64,000 bases of DNA, taken from the NCBI RefSeq assembly GCF_023078275.1, contig NC_062994.1, positions 10,487,545 through 10,551,544 of the forward strand, in the 5' to 3' direction. This stretch comes from Leguminivora glycinivorella (taxonomy: Eukaryota; Arthropoda; Insecta; Lepidoptera; Tortricidae). The translations under genes were made by a program, and so were the position numbers. The notes under the pieces were generated by a model that did no database searches, was not told where the DNA came from, and was given only the letters and a program-made list of their open reading frames with translations. Shown one piece after another: positions 21,945 through 34,300 of the stretch (the stretch's first letter is position 1; every line of letters begins with the position of its first letter).

Positions 21945-22230
21945 TGACGACCACTCTGGCATAGTTGGTAGTGCACTGCAAGCCGATGGTCCTGGGTTCG
22001 AATCCCAGTAAGGGTAAAACAAATATCTGTGTTCATCATACAAAGGGTGTGTATGATGAACACAGATATTTGTTTTCGAATCATGGATGTTTTCTATGTA
22101 TTTAAATATTTGTATATTATGTATAAGTTTAGGTATATCATTGTCTGGGCATCCATAACAAGCCTTGAGCTTACCGTGGGGCTCAGTCAATCTATGTAAG
22201 AATGTCCTATAATGTTTATTTATTTATAAT
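21945..22230 (+). mobile_element. SINE-A, tRNA-derived
   Basis: Contains a B-box-like GGTTCGAATCCC preceded by an A-box-like TCTGGCATAGTTGG, the internal RNA polymerase III promoter of a tRNA-derived SINE. The 3' half has ATGGATGTTTTCTATGTAT and CTTGAGCTTACCGTGGGGCT. This copy has gained a hairpin at 22018-22075 (ACAAATATCTGTGTTCATCA paired with its complement). Confidence 0.8.
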
Positions 22231-22370
22231 TTAATTTAAAAACTTAACTTTTTTAAATAACAGGTTTTCCGAGAAACCTATACTCAGAAAGCATGGTGAC
22301 ATAAAGAAGTAAAACACTCGGAAAAACACATACATACATAACAATAAATTGATAATAATTGCAGAAGAAA

Positions 22371-22388
22371 ATGGCAGCAACTCAAGAT
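22371..22388 (+). CDS. F-box/LRR gene, exon 1 coding part
   Basis: ATGGCAGCAACTCAAGAT encodes MAATQD and is followed directly by the donor GTAAGT. AAAATGG gives a good start context. Phase 0 joins exon 2 in frame. Because the exon is so short, its support is the donor, the start context and the phase match. Confidence 0.7.
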
Positions 22389-25300
22389 GTAAGTAAATTA
22401 AAAGGTCCTCTGTAGCATAAACTAATTATAGTTATTTGTTTTACACGGGGGCAAAGTTGTTGTTTAACAGCACATGCCAATATTGATACCCGAGCAAGCT
22501 AAAGATTCCAATATTATCTAGCATAGTGAGGGGGTCTGAATTTGGAATCTTGAGCGATACAAGGGCTTCAAGGCACATAGGTTAACCGAATTTTGCCACC
22601 GAGAGAAACACAAAATTAATCACCGCACCAAAACAAGGAAAATAAAACATGAATCTAAATCAAATTCATCAATTTATTTAACATTTATATTTAAAATTCA
22701 ATTCTAAAATAGCCAGCTTTGGGCTATCAAGTTGAAATTTGTATAAAATTACTTTGCACTCTTGTGGAAAAAAATATTTACCAGTTTGTGTGATGAAAAA
22801 TATTTAAGTAAATACTCTCTTGCTCTTAGCATTAATAGCATGCTCATACCAATGAGTTTTTCGGAACATACGTGCGAAATGTCATTTGATATTTGCAAGT
22901 TAAACACTATAAGTTCCCACATTTATTTAGTTAAAACAAGAATACATGTACAAAAATTACACTTCCAACCTTAAAATAAAACAGTACTTAACACTACTCC
23001 CATGCGAAAATTCATCCGCAACGCAGGCTTCGTCATGTGGCCACAAATCCAAATCAACAACATGCTTCGTCAAACAAACCAATGATGAAATCCGCAACAG
23101 GCTTCGTCACACATAAAATAATAACTTTAAGCTAAATGAAACCGTCCCGAATCGTACCCGGTTCAAATGTCCCCATCACACCGGCAGCGTTACCACGCTG
23201 AATAGCCAATGAGATCTGTTGGACCAGGTACGATCCGGACCGAGGGTCACATCCATTGCCCCTTAGCCGCCGGCCCAAATCCCTTATGAACTCCTTCGCC
23301 TCCAGAGCCCAAGGTCCCGCAGTTTCGACTGCGACTGGCACAAAGTCGTACATTGGTTCCAGGGCAGAGTATTTGGCATGCTTCATTTTGGCCGCATACT
23401 CCGCGGCTGACCCTGCAGACCTAACCGTAAGGTTCAAGTGGGACGGCGCAAACGTGCTGACGCACGTCGCGTCCCATAAGAGACACCGACCCGTATTTGC
23501 AAGTCGCTTTTCGGTAAAGGAAAACATCGTGAGGAAATCGGACCAATTCCAATAACCCTTCGGGTTGGAAGGTCAGATGGCAGTCGCTTTCGTAAAAACT
23601 AGTGCCTATGCCAAATCTTGGGATTAGTTGTCAAAGCGGACCCCAGGCTACCATGAGCCGTAGCAAATGCCGGGATAACGCAAGGAGGATGATTACTTGC
23701 TCTTCCTATTTTTGTGCTATTACATAAAAAACCCTACTCATAGTGTTGTGTTCCTGCTGGTGAGGAGTAAGGCTGCCAGAGCTCAACGAGAGTGCGGAGT
23801 GCTGATGACGGGAGGACTTACGGAACTAAATTGTTCCGTCTATTGTCCTTTGAGTCGTCGGCAACCCGAACCCTCCTTAGAACTTGTACATTCCGTTTTG
23901 CTGTGTACTTAACACAGCAAAAGGGAGTGTACAAGTATCTAATAGGGTGGCAACGCGCATGTGACACTGTTTGAGTTGCAGGCGTCCATAGGTTACGGTG
24001 ACCGCTTTACATCACCAGGCCGTATGCTTGTTTGCCACCGACGTAGTATAAAAAAAAAACACTTTGCTTTGAAAGTAGCTTATTTATTTTAACAATACGT
24101 TTTTTCAGGTTTCAACCGACTACCAATACACAATAGTAGACATGCTCAACGCAGACTGTTGGCGCGAAATCCTTGGCTACATACCGGTTGAAGAAATAAT
24201 CAGATCTGAGCGCGTTAGTCGAAGATGGCGGGATCGAATGATTGAGTATATGCAAGGTATCTTGATTTTGATGTTGAATATGTGTATAATTATGTATATA
24301 GAACAATATGGGATAACAACTTAAACAAAGGATACTATAGACTAGACAGCCAAATAATAATACCACTACCGAACGAGATGGTCACATACAAATTATAATA
24401 AGAGTGACAGAGAGCAAAATGTTATTGTTTGTCTTTGTCATAGTTTCACTTTTCCGCCGCTGCCACAAACGAGTTTGTGGCAAACAATAACCCTTTACCG
24501 CATATTGTTCCACATTTGGCCGTTATAAATTCTACTCTACTGACAACTGTTATAGTTCAAATTTGAACAAATATTGTATACGTCACATGCGGTAAGGGAT
24601 ATGTACGTGACGTCAAGCTTATTATCCGCCCATATTACGTAGGTTGTTTATGGTAAACTGTCAGCCATTTTTAAAGTAGTTCTTAATTTCGCTCCATTAT
24701 TCTATATCTGTCCCTTACGGGTGTACGCTTACGTCAAATCTATAGTATTCTTCATCTGAGGATAACAATTATGGGATATGGGTTAAATTGTGGCGTAGGC
24801 AAGAGGCTGGCAACCTGTCACTGCAATGTCACAGTTTCGTTTTCTTTCAACCCCTTATATGCCAAGAGTGGCACTGAAGCTTAAGTAGTTTTATGTACTC
24901 TGCCTACCCCTTTATGGGATACAGGCGTGATCGTATGTATGTATAGAACAATATTTTGCCCGTGGCTTTGCTCACGTTATATTCAAAAATTGCGGAATAC
25001 AAATTTCCAACCCCATTTTAGGGAAGTGGGGGGTTAGAAAGACACAGAAAGCGTATGTCACTCTCCATCCTACTATCTCTACTTAAAAAAAAAATCACGC
25101 TCCATTTTGCCGTGAAAGACAGACAAACAGACACACACACTCTCTCATTTATAATATTAGTAATATCATCATCATCATTGGCCTTAACGTCTGTTGCAAA
25201 CGATTTATAGTGTAATATTAGTAATATAAACTTGAGTAGTTTCATGTGCTCTGCCTACCCCTTCATGGGATACAGGCGTGATTGTATGTATGTATGTATG

Positions 25301-28300
25301 TATAAGACTACACTAAATCTCTAAAATTAAACTTTCAGGTGTGAATCTCTCCGTAGAATACCTAAGACCCTGCATCATCAACATCCTAAGCTGGGACCGG
25401 CACCCGAACAGCAGGCACCTAACCCTGGACCGGGAAGACCAAGCCGGGAAGACCTGGTTCGAAGCGATGCTGAGCAAACTCGGTGCAAATATCGTTTTCA
25501 TTGGTTCGGACAGGCTTGTGGACTATGACATAGCTAGCATTGTGTGGCACTGCCCTAATTTGGAGATACTTTTGGTAAGTTTTTGTAATTTAAAAATCTG
25601 AGTTTGCAATATTCTTACGCCCCGAGTTACACACAATGGTATTTTTCTCAAAAACTACTGAACCTTCAAGTTCAAAATAATTTTCCTAGAAACAATGTTT
25701 TTCATCACACTTGCAAAATGTATTATGAAACATAAAATATATGTAGAAAGATAAAAAAGTTGATTATAGTACTAGATATATTTCATAAGTCCCTAAGGAG
25801 ATCTTGTACAACTTCTGCTCCGCCTGCTTATTTACTGTGGAAGTGTGCTGAAAAGTAAATGTATTCCTCCAGTTTAAGTAGCACTTATAATAAAGTAATC
25901 TTTTTTTTCAGCTATGCAGCATAGAATACTATCTTCCCTTGGACCAGTTGAGATGTTGCAAACGGCTAAAACGGATATCATTGCACACATGCACGGTAAA
26001 TCAACAAACAAATATACTATTACTATCTATAGCCTGTGTGGTGACGGGTTAAGAATTTCACCACCCCCTTTCTTCCCGTGGGTATCGTAGAAGGCGACTG
26101 TGGGATATGGGTTAAATTGTGGCGTAGGCGAGAGGCTGGCAACCTGTCACTGCAATGTCACAGTTTCGTTTTCTTTCAACCCCTTATTTGCCAAGAGTGG
26201 CACTGAAGCTTTAGTAGTTTCATGTGTTCTGCTTACCCCTTTATGGGATACAGGCGTGATTGTATATAAATATACTATCTATTTAATTTTAACTAAGTCT
26301 GCGGGCCGATTTTTGAGTCTCACGCGTTCGAATTCAGAAAATTGTCACTGAAAATAATAAGCAAGTCACCGTTTTCAACCGGTATTTTAGTGACAAAATC
26401 CCGTATGCGAGATTCAAAAACCGCCCTCCTGAACTTAAAATCTAGGATATATCTAAAATAGGCCTGTTGTTGTCTCAGTTTCTATATGTAAAGTTCATGT
26501 AAATAAATGATTTTTTTTTATTTAACTGTCACTAAAAACTTATTTTCAGATACCAGACGAATATATATGCCAGCTATTAAGCGTTGTCCCCATCGAGGAA
26601 TTAGTGATAAACAATGCTAGTTATGTATCTGGTATGTTCCTATCTGAGCCCAAAACGACTAAACTGAAGTCTCTGACCATATCGGCTTGCTATCTGCTGA
26701 TGACGGATTTCTTTAGGACCGCTGTAGATTTGGAGGAATTGACGAAGTTAGAGTTGACTCTTAATAGTGTTGAGGTGAGTATTAAAATTGGAAAATTTAA
26801 TGTTTTTTAAAGACACACCTTCACCACACCTCGGACACTGGTGATCAAATATATGAAAGAGGCGCGTTCCTAGCACACAGTCTAAGCTCATGTACGTGAA
26901 CGCGTACTATGCTTGTATGAGTGAAATATGACAGGTCGACTGTTCGCGTTTTTGACAGGCGGTAACTGAGGTAACTGAGAGGGGGTGGGTGGCACTATCA
27001 GCGGGGAGCGGGAGTGGCCATACTGTACGATAGTACTCTTTATTATACTGTGCCTTCACCTTTTATCAAAGAGGATCGAGTATTATAGAGAGTTACTGTC
27101 AAAGTAAAATGTGTAATCACAGTTCATAGACTGCCATCTCTCGACACAGGCTTATAACTTTTGAACCTCAGTTTTGACAATTTGGCCAAAATCCAAACCA
27201 AAGCGTTCCCTAAAGGTGTATCGCCATCTTGGTTACCGTACCTTTCTCTTTATGGTTTTGAGGCACGTTTTTTTCTTAGACTTTATCTGTCTATACGGAG
27301 TTACATAATTATGTCTTTGCCTTTTATACAACGTTTCGGCCAGGTTGCACTAGCCACATCTCGGTCACTGGCGATCAAATATATGAAAGAGGCGCGTTCC
27401 TAGCACACATTCTAAGCTCGTGTAGGTGAACGCGTACCATGCTTGTGTGAGTGAGATATTACAGGTTGACTGTTCGCGTTTTTGACATGCGGTAACTGTG
27501 AGGTAACCGAGAGGGGGTGGGCGGCACTTTCAACGGGGAGCGGTAGTGGCCATACTGTACGATAGTACTCTTTATTATACTGTGCACTAGCCGTGGTCGT
27601 GGAACACTGACGCCCCAGCGAAATGTCAATCTAAGCGCACGGCAGTGCGTAGGCCAAGTTCCAGCAACAGGCCGCGCGCATTCCGTACACTATTTACACG
27701 AACCGGTTAGACCCACTTTTGACCCCCCTGTTTTTTTACAAGCTTTTATTCAACTTGCCTTGTTAGTATGTTAGTGTGCGTCAAAACGTAGAAGCAAACG
27801 TTGAAATTTTGCACACATATGTAAATCACATGACAAATTGACAATGCAATATTATGGTATCATGGAGCTGATCTGATGATGGAGCAGAAAGGTGGTCATA
27901 GGAACTTTGTTACGAAACGTCGTATCCCCATCGAGTGAGGGGTTTTTAGAAACGTCTCGGAGAGCAGTAGATGACTGTTGAAAGAAAGGTACAGTCGGCG
28001 ATAAAAGCTTGTGCCAAAAATGAAATTTTTGCAAAAAACTTATTTCTTAGAAATAAAACTATGGAAACGGATTAAATCGCGTATAATGAATTTAAAATAC
28101 ATCCCGACGTTGAGATCAAGAAATATCCAAACATTAATAAAGAAGATGGCTTTACTTTACCACCGGCTTGGGATCCAGTAGTACATCTGATAATGGAACA
28201 AGCACGACGAAGGCTGTGAGGCATTTGTGTTGTATGGTGTTGGACATTTGCAGTTTGTTCTTTGTCAATTTTGTGTAGATTAATTGGTTACCTAATTATT

Positions 28301-31300
28301 ATTTTTTTTTTTAAACATAGTAATGGTAAATTTTTTGAATATTGTATTTAACTAGCTTTATTAATAGTGTGTAAACCTGCCTTAAAAATCTATATTATTT
28401 GTGGTCATGGTTCGTTAATATTTCTTGTATGTGGGTAGCTTTTGCACATTGTAATTTTTTCCTCAGTCGCCCGTTGACCACGAACGCTGTAAAATCGCCG
28501 TCAATAGAAATTGTCAACAATGTAAATAAACTATTGTATAAAATATCAATATTTTAGCACAATTTTATTATTTTAAAGGTTGAAAATCATAATGTGAGAT
28601 GAATTGATTAAATAACACATGGATTAAGCCAGTATCTGATGAGTTAGAATGGAAATTAAAGACATTTTGACTACAAGGTCTATTGACGGCGACTTTAAAG
28701 AGTTTGAAACGTCGGGATGTATTTTAAATTCATTATACGCGATTTAATCCGTTTCCATAGTTTTATTTCATGAGTAACTATCGCGGTAACCGAAGACAAT
28801 ATTATTAGACTTCTGCCTAAGGAGCTCGGTGTTACATACCTATCTTTGCTACTACTAAATTCCTTTTCCAGGTATACAGAAACGTCCATCTCCTTCTCCG
28901 GAACACGCCAAACTTAGAAAATCTAAAACTAGTGTCTTTCGACAAAAAAATCAACGTAGGCAGTGAGTTTTCAAACGCCCTCAGTGGTTTGAGTAAATTG
29001 AAGCATTTCTATGGGAGGTATATAAATAACTCGCACGAAGGTTGGCTGGAAGATGTCGCTGTTGGTTGCAAGGAGTTAATAAGTTTGGATGTTGGGAACT
29101 GTACAGGTAAGAACAAGCACAAGCAAAATACTTTTTGACGTCCGGTCTGGCCTAGCGCGTAGTGACCCTGCCTGCTAAGCCGCGGTCCTGGGTTCGAATC
29201 CCGTTAAGGGCATTATTTGTGTGATGAGCACAGATATTTGTTCCTGACTGTTCCTGACTCATGGATGTTTTCTATGTATATATGTAAGTATGTGTATCGT
29301 CGCTTAGCACCCATTGTACAAGCATTGCTTAGCTAATAAGCGACTTAACTAACACATTTCTTGGACCATTTGATGTCTGAATTAAATAAATTAATTAATT
29401 AGCTTGGGGCTAAGTTGGTCTGTGTAAGGTGTCCCCAATATTTACTTTTAAAATGAAAAAAAAAACCGCAGTCTAGAACTTTGAGATGTATATTATACCT
29501 AAAGTAGGTATTAGAGATGGGCGCTGACGGGTAAATACCGGGAAAATACCCATATCTACCCAATCTACCCGGTATTTACCCGTATCTACCCAAATGAGCG
29601 GGTATAAAAAATATTCTATGAAATTAAAGATTATTCTTAATTTACATGACTGAAATATATTTTTCTATTAAAATAAATATATATATTTGACTAACTAATA
29701 TTAAAATGTTAACAGAGATTCCAAATATTCCATATATCATGTGTTATTTACCACATTCAATTAAAAAGTTGTATTCCCCAGATGTTTTAGGCCCACTAAG
29801 TATTCAAATAACTTACTTAACTTAAACACGGTGGACAGACAAATTCAAATTCATTAGCCAATGAGGTCACAGCTTTGCAAAACGCCAGGTAGTTGCATCC
29901 GTATTTAAAGGGTGCAATAAGTCACTTGACCGGTCAGTTACTTTTTTTTATTTTTATTTATGGGATACTTATACTTTAGTTTGTACTTAGTTAAACAAGC
30001 GCCACGTCCATGTGTGATTTTAATTAACACTTGCTTTGAATTCGGACTGTAATAATGCCTTCTATGTGACTTCGGCTAGATAGTAGGCTTTACCAAACAA
30101 ACAGCAAGTAACATTTTAGTGCTATAATTCTGGTTTTCGACGCTAAAAGCTACTATAGATGTCGTATAAAGGTTTTCGCGTGACCGCCTGTCGTATAAAA
30201 GCCTCCAGTAACACCTTTTAGCTATATAAGCTTGTACCGCTAAAAGGTGTTATTAGGAAGTGATGTAAACGTTTATATCACCATTTTATAGAGCCGCTAT
30301 AGGCCTGGTCTATAACAGGATCAAATATGACTACTATAGGTCTATATTATTGTATAATAGTGTTAGGAATCACTGCTATGCAAGCAATTTGCGCTACTAA
30401 GGTTCCCGACAAGCCGCTATAGTTGTTGCGTTATACAGCTAAAAGGTGTTATTAGGAAGTGATGTAAACGTTTATATCACCATTTTATAGAGCCGCTATA
30501 GGCCTGGTCTATAACAGGATCAAATATGACTATTATAGAACAATATTACTGTATAATGGTGTTAGAAATCACTGTTATGCAATCAATTTGCGCTATTAAG
30601 GTTACCAACAAGCCGCTTATAGTATTTTTAGTAGTTGTGTTTTAACAGATTTAAAACCTAACTATACCACTATTTTGGGATATAGTGGCTTTGGAAAACA
30701 CTGCTATAGTATTTAACACTGTATAGTAGTGATATGAATACCATTATAGAGCTATTTTTATAATGAAGTTTTCAGGATACGTTTATATAGCTTTGAAAAG
30801 GTTATAGTCGTTTTCTAATGCCTTTTATATCTCATCGCCGTATACGCCACAATGACTCTTTAAATATCACAGACCTGTTGAATAATGATTTCGGTATCTC
30901 TTTTAAAACACAATAGCGTTATAGCTGAGTTTACTATATGTTTTATAAACCAAATCAGATATATAAGAGTAGAAAACGATTACTTTTAAATGACAATTTT
31001 GACCTTAAAAGGCTGCTTTATGGTGTTTATACATCGTAATTATGAAATCAGGCCAAAGATGCGGTATCTGGTTCCGTACAGTGTTTTTCTAGAAATTAAC
31101 TTTAAAAATAGGTACACATAGCGACCAATTGTAGTTTAGATTTGTCATACTAAAAAGAAAACAACATTTATTATTACTGTTTAAAAGATCTTTCTATAGT
31201 AAAACATTGAAAACAAGTATTGTTTTCTATATAAAGAACTTATAAGTTAAACTGGATCATAGTTAAATTCTCATGCAACCCTAATTGAATCCACAATGGC

Positions 31301-34300
31301 AGGCTTATGGCAGTGAATGCGTATGATAAGTGATATAGTCGAACTATAAAAGCGTATGTTTTACTTCTTGGATCCATAGTAGAAACTATGGTGCCAATAA
31401 TTTTATTGTATTAAATTATATTTATTTATTTTATTCAAAACATGTATAAATCGAGGGCGCATTTAAAATACTCCATTAAACTAATATTCTTTTAACGGTA
31501 AAATTTCCATCGCATACCTTTTTGCAGTAATGATGGAAGTATATGAAATCCAAATTATGTTAATTGACACTAAACTTCACAAGTTCACACGCCACTTTTC
31601 GTTAAGTTCCTCGTTTAGAACAGTTTTTGTTAAATATTACACACATTAAATTATTTTAGAAATTTCGCATTAAAAGGGACGGCAACTGCTATTATAGAAC
31701 AAAATAACCTGTATAACGGAATCTCAAATGCTACTATAGCATACATTGATACTATAATAGCGTTACTGTGTCCTCTATGTCAACAAATTAGCACAATAGT
31801 CATCATTACATCACCATTATAGACCTTAAACGTCACGGATGATACTGCTATAGGCCTATTATATCACTAAATGGCTGCATAATTGCGCCAAATCGGCTCT
31901 ACAGTACCAATATAGACTATTTATAGGACCATTTAGTGTGATTTAATTTGGTGTCCTCGACCACTATAGGACCAGAAATTGTTACTTGAGAGGAACTATA
32001 ATAAGCACACAAAATTTCATCCCCATCGGTTCAGCCGTTTAGGAGGAGGAGGTAACAAACACACAAGCATGTCAATGATATTTAACAAATTCCTTATTCA
32101 ATACAAATACTTCGATATATGTTTATAGAACTATATTAATAAAATATAAATATATTATACAATACCAAGAAAACATTTTTTCACGATTAAATTCAATTTA
32201 TGACCCATTTTATTACAATATTTATTTATACCCACCTATTAGGGTAGAAAAGGTAAATATCGGGTAGATTGGGTAAATACCCGGTAAATACCCGATATCT
32301 ACCCCGGGTATTTTCCCGCCGCCCATCTCTAGTAGGTATAGAAAACATCCATGAGTCCAACATTTTATCAGTGACCAACTCTCCATCAGGCATTTTTTGT
32401 GACGCTATCTTTCTGTGGTGTAGTGTATGCGCATTCTTAGGCGGTCACATTTTAATGTATGGGAATGGTATGATCTTATATTTCATCAATCATACAATCA
32501 CGCCTGTATCCCATAAAGGGGTAGCTGGGGTAGGCAGAACACATGAAACTACTAAAGCTTCAGTGCCACTCTTGGCAAATAAGGGGTTGAAAGAAAACGA
32601 AACTGTGACATTGCAGTGACAGGTTGTCAGCCTCTCGCCTACGCCACAATTTAACCCATATCCCACAGTCGCCTTCTATGACACCCACGGGAAGAAAGGG
32701 GGTGGTGAAATTCTTAACCTGTCACCACACAGGGACTTCTTGTATTTAATCTATGGTATTGGTTTATTCTGCTATATTTTTGACAGGTGTCACGGCAAGC
32801 AGCGTGATCGCTCTGTGCCGGTCCGCGGGGCCAAATCTAACAGAGCTCGGGGTCGCTTGGAACACTGAGCTTACTGACAGCGATCTGGCGACTTGTTTAA
32901 AATACTGCCCTAATTTAGAGGTAAGAAAAACAAGGCTTACTTTGCTATTCGAAAACAGATAGCAAAATTGCAATTTATCCACAAGAAGGCAAAGTAATTT
33001 CATGCAAATTTTAACTTGATGTCTTAAGCTCAGCGGATAGAATTTCCTTATAAATGATGATTTTGAATCATAAATATTGAATAAATCGGTATATTTCATT
33101 TAGTTTGATGTTTTATAGTCAGTATTTTGTTCATGTTGGTGTGGTGAAAAAGTTTGTTTCACTCGGTGGCAAAGTTTGTTTAACCTTCGTGCGTTGAAAC
33201 CCTCGCAACGCTCAAGATTCCACTTTTTGAACTTTCGCTTGCTCGGGTATCAATATTGGCACGTGCGGTTAAACAACTACTTTGCCCCCTTGTAAAAAAA
33301 ATAACTATTTAGATACTAAGATTAATAAGAGAACATAAATCTAAAATAAAACAGAAATGTCATGTTAATCTTAAGGCTTTAACGGACTTAAATTTTTAAC
33401 CATTTGTATTTTTTTTAAATTGCGCAATAAAGTTTAAATAAATAAATAAATCTTAGACACATTCAATCAATCTGACCAAAAAAAGTAGAAATTAAAAAAT
33501 GGCAACGTCGTACTGTCGTCCCGTTTTCTCACACATATTGATTTGAAAGGGAGGACAATAATGTTGTCACTTTTTAATTTCTAATCTTTTTGGTCAGACT
33601 GTAGGTAAGCACAATACATATCCATTCATACTAATATTATAAATGGGAAAGTGTGTGTGTCTGTTTGTTTGTCCGTCGTTCACAAAACGGAGCGACGAAT
33701 TGACGTGATTTTTAACACGCTTTTATTAGGTCGTCGTGTATGTAACTAACTATGTAATGGAATCTGCGGAGGCTAATTTAACCATCTTCCAAGGATCGTA
33801 GCGTAATGAAAATTGGCAGCTATATGTAGTTCCGATGACAATACAATAATATGGTACTGTTGAGCTGATCTGATGATGGAGTCGGAAGATATGAACTGGA
33901 ACTACATGATGGAACATCGTATCATAGCCGTTTTTGGGTTTCTTAGAAAAGTCTTGTTATGAACTTTGACTACAATTAGGTTTCAAGGTCTGATGATGAA
34001 GCCGAAAGATATGAACTGGAACTACATGATGGAACATCGTATCATAACTGTTTTTGGGCTTCTTAGAAAAGTCTTGTAATGAACTTTGACTACGATAAGG
34101 TTTCGAGGTCTGATGATGGAGCCGGAAGATATGAACTGGAACTACATGATGGAACATCGTATCATAGCTGTTTTTGGGCTTCTTAGGAAAGTCTTGTAAT
34201 GAACTTTGACTACGATAAGGTTTCAAGGTCTGATGATGGAGCCGGAGGATATGAACTGGAACTACATGATGGAACATCGTATCATAGCTGTTTTTGGGCT

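Noticed and set aside
21945..22012. tRNA gene (A and B boxes present)
   Set aside because: The B box GGTTCGAATCCC is followed by SINE body shared by at least five copies and no acceptor stem can be formed. tRNA-derived SINE.
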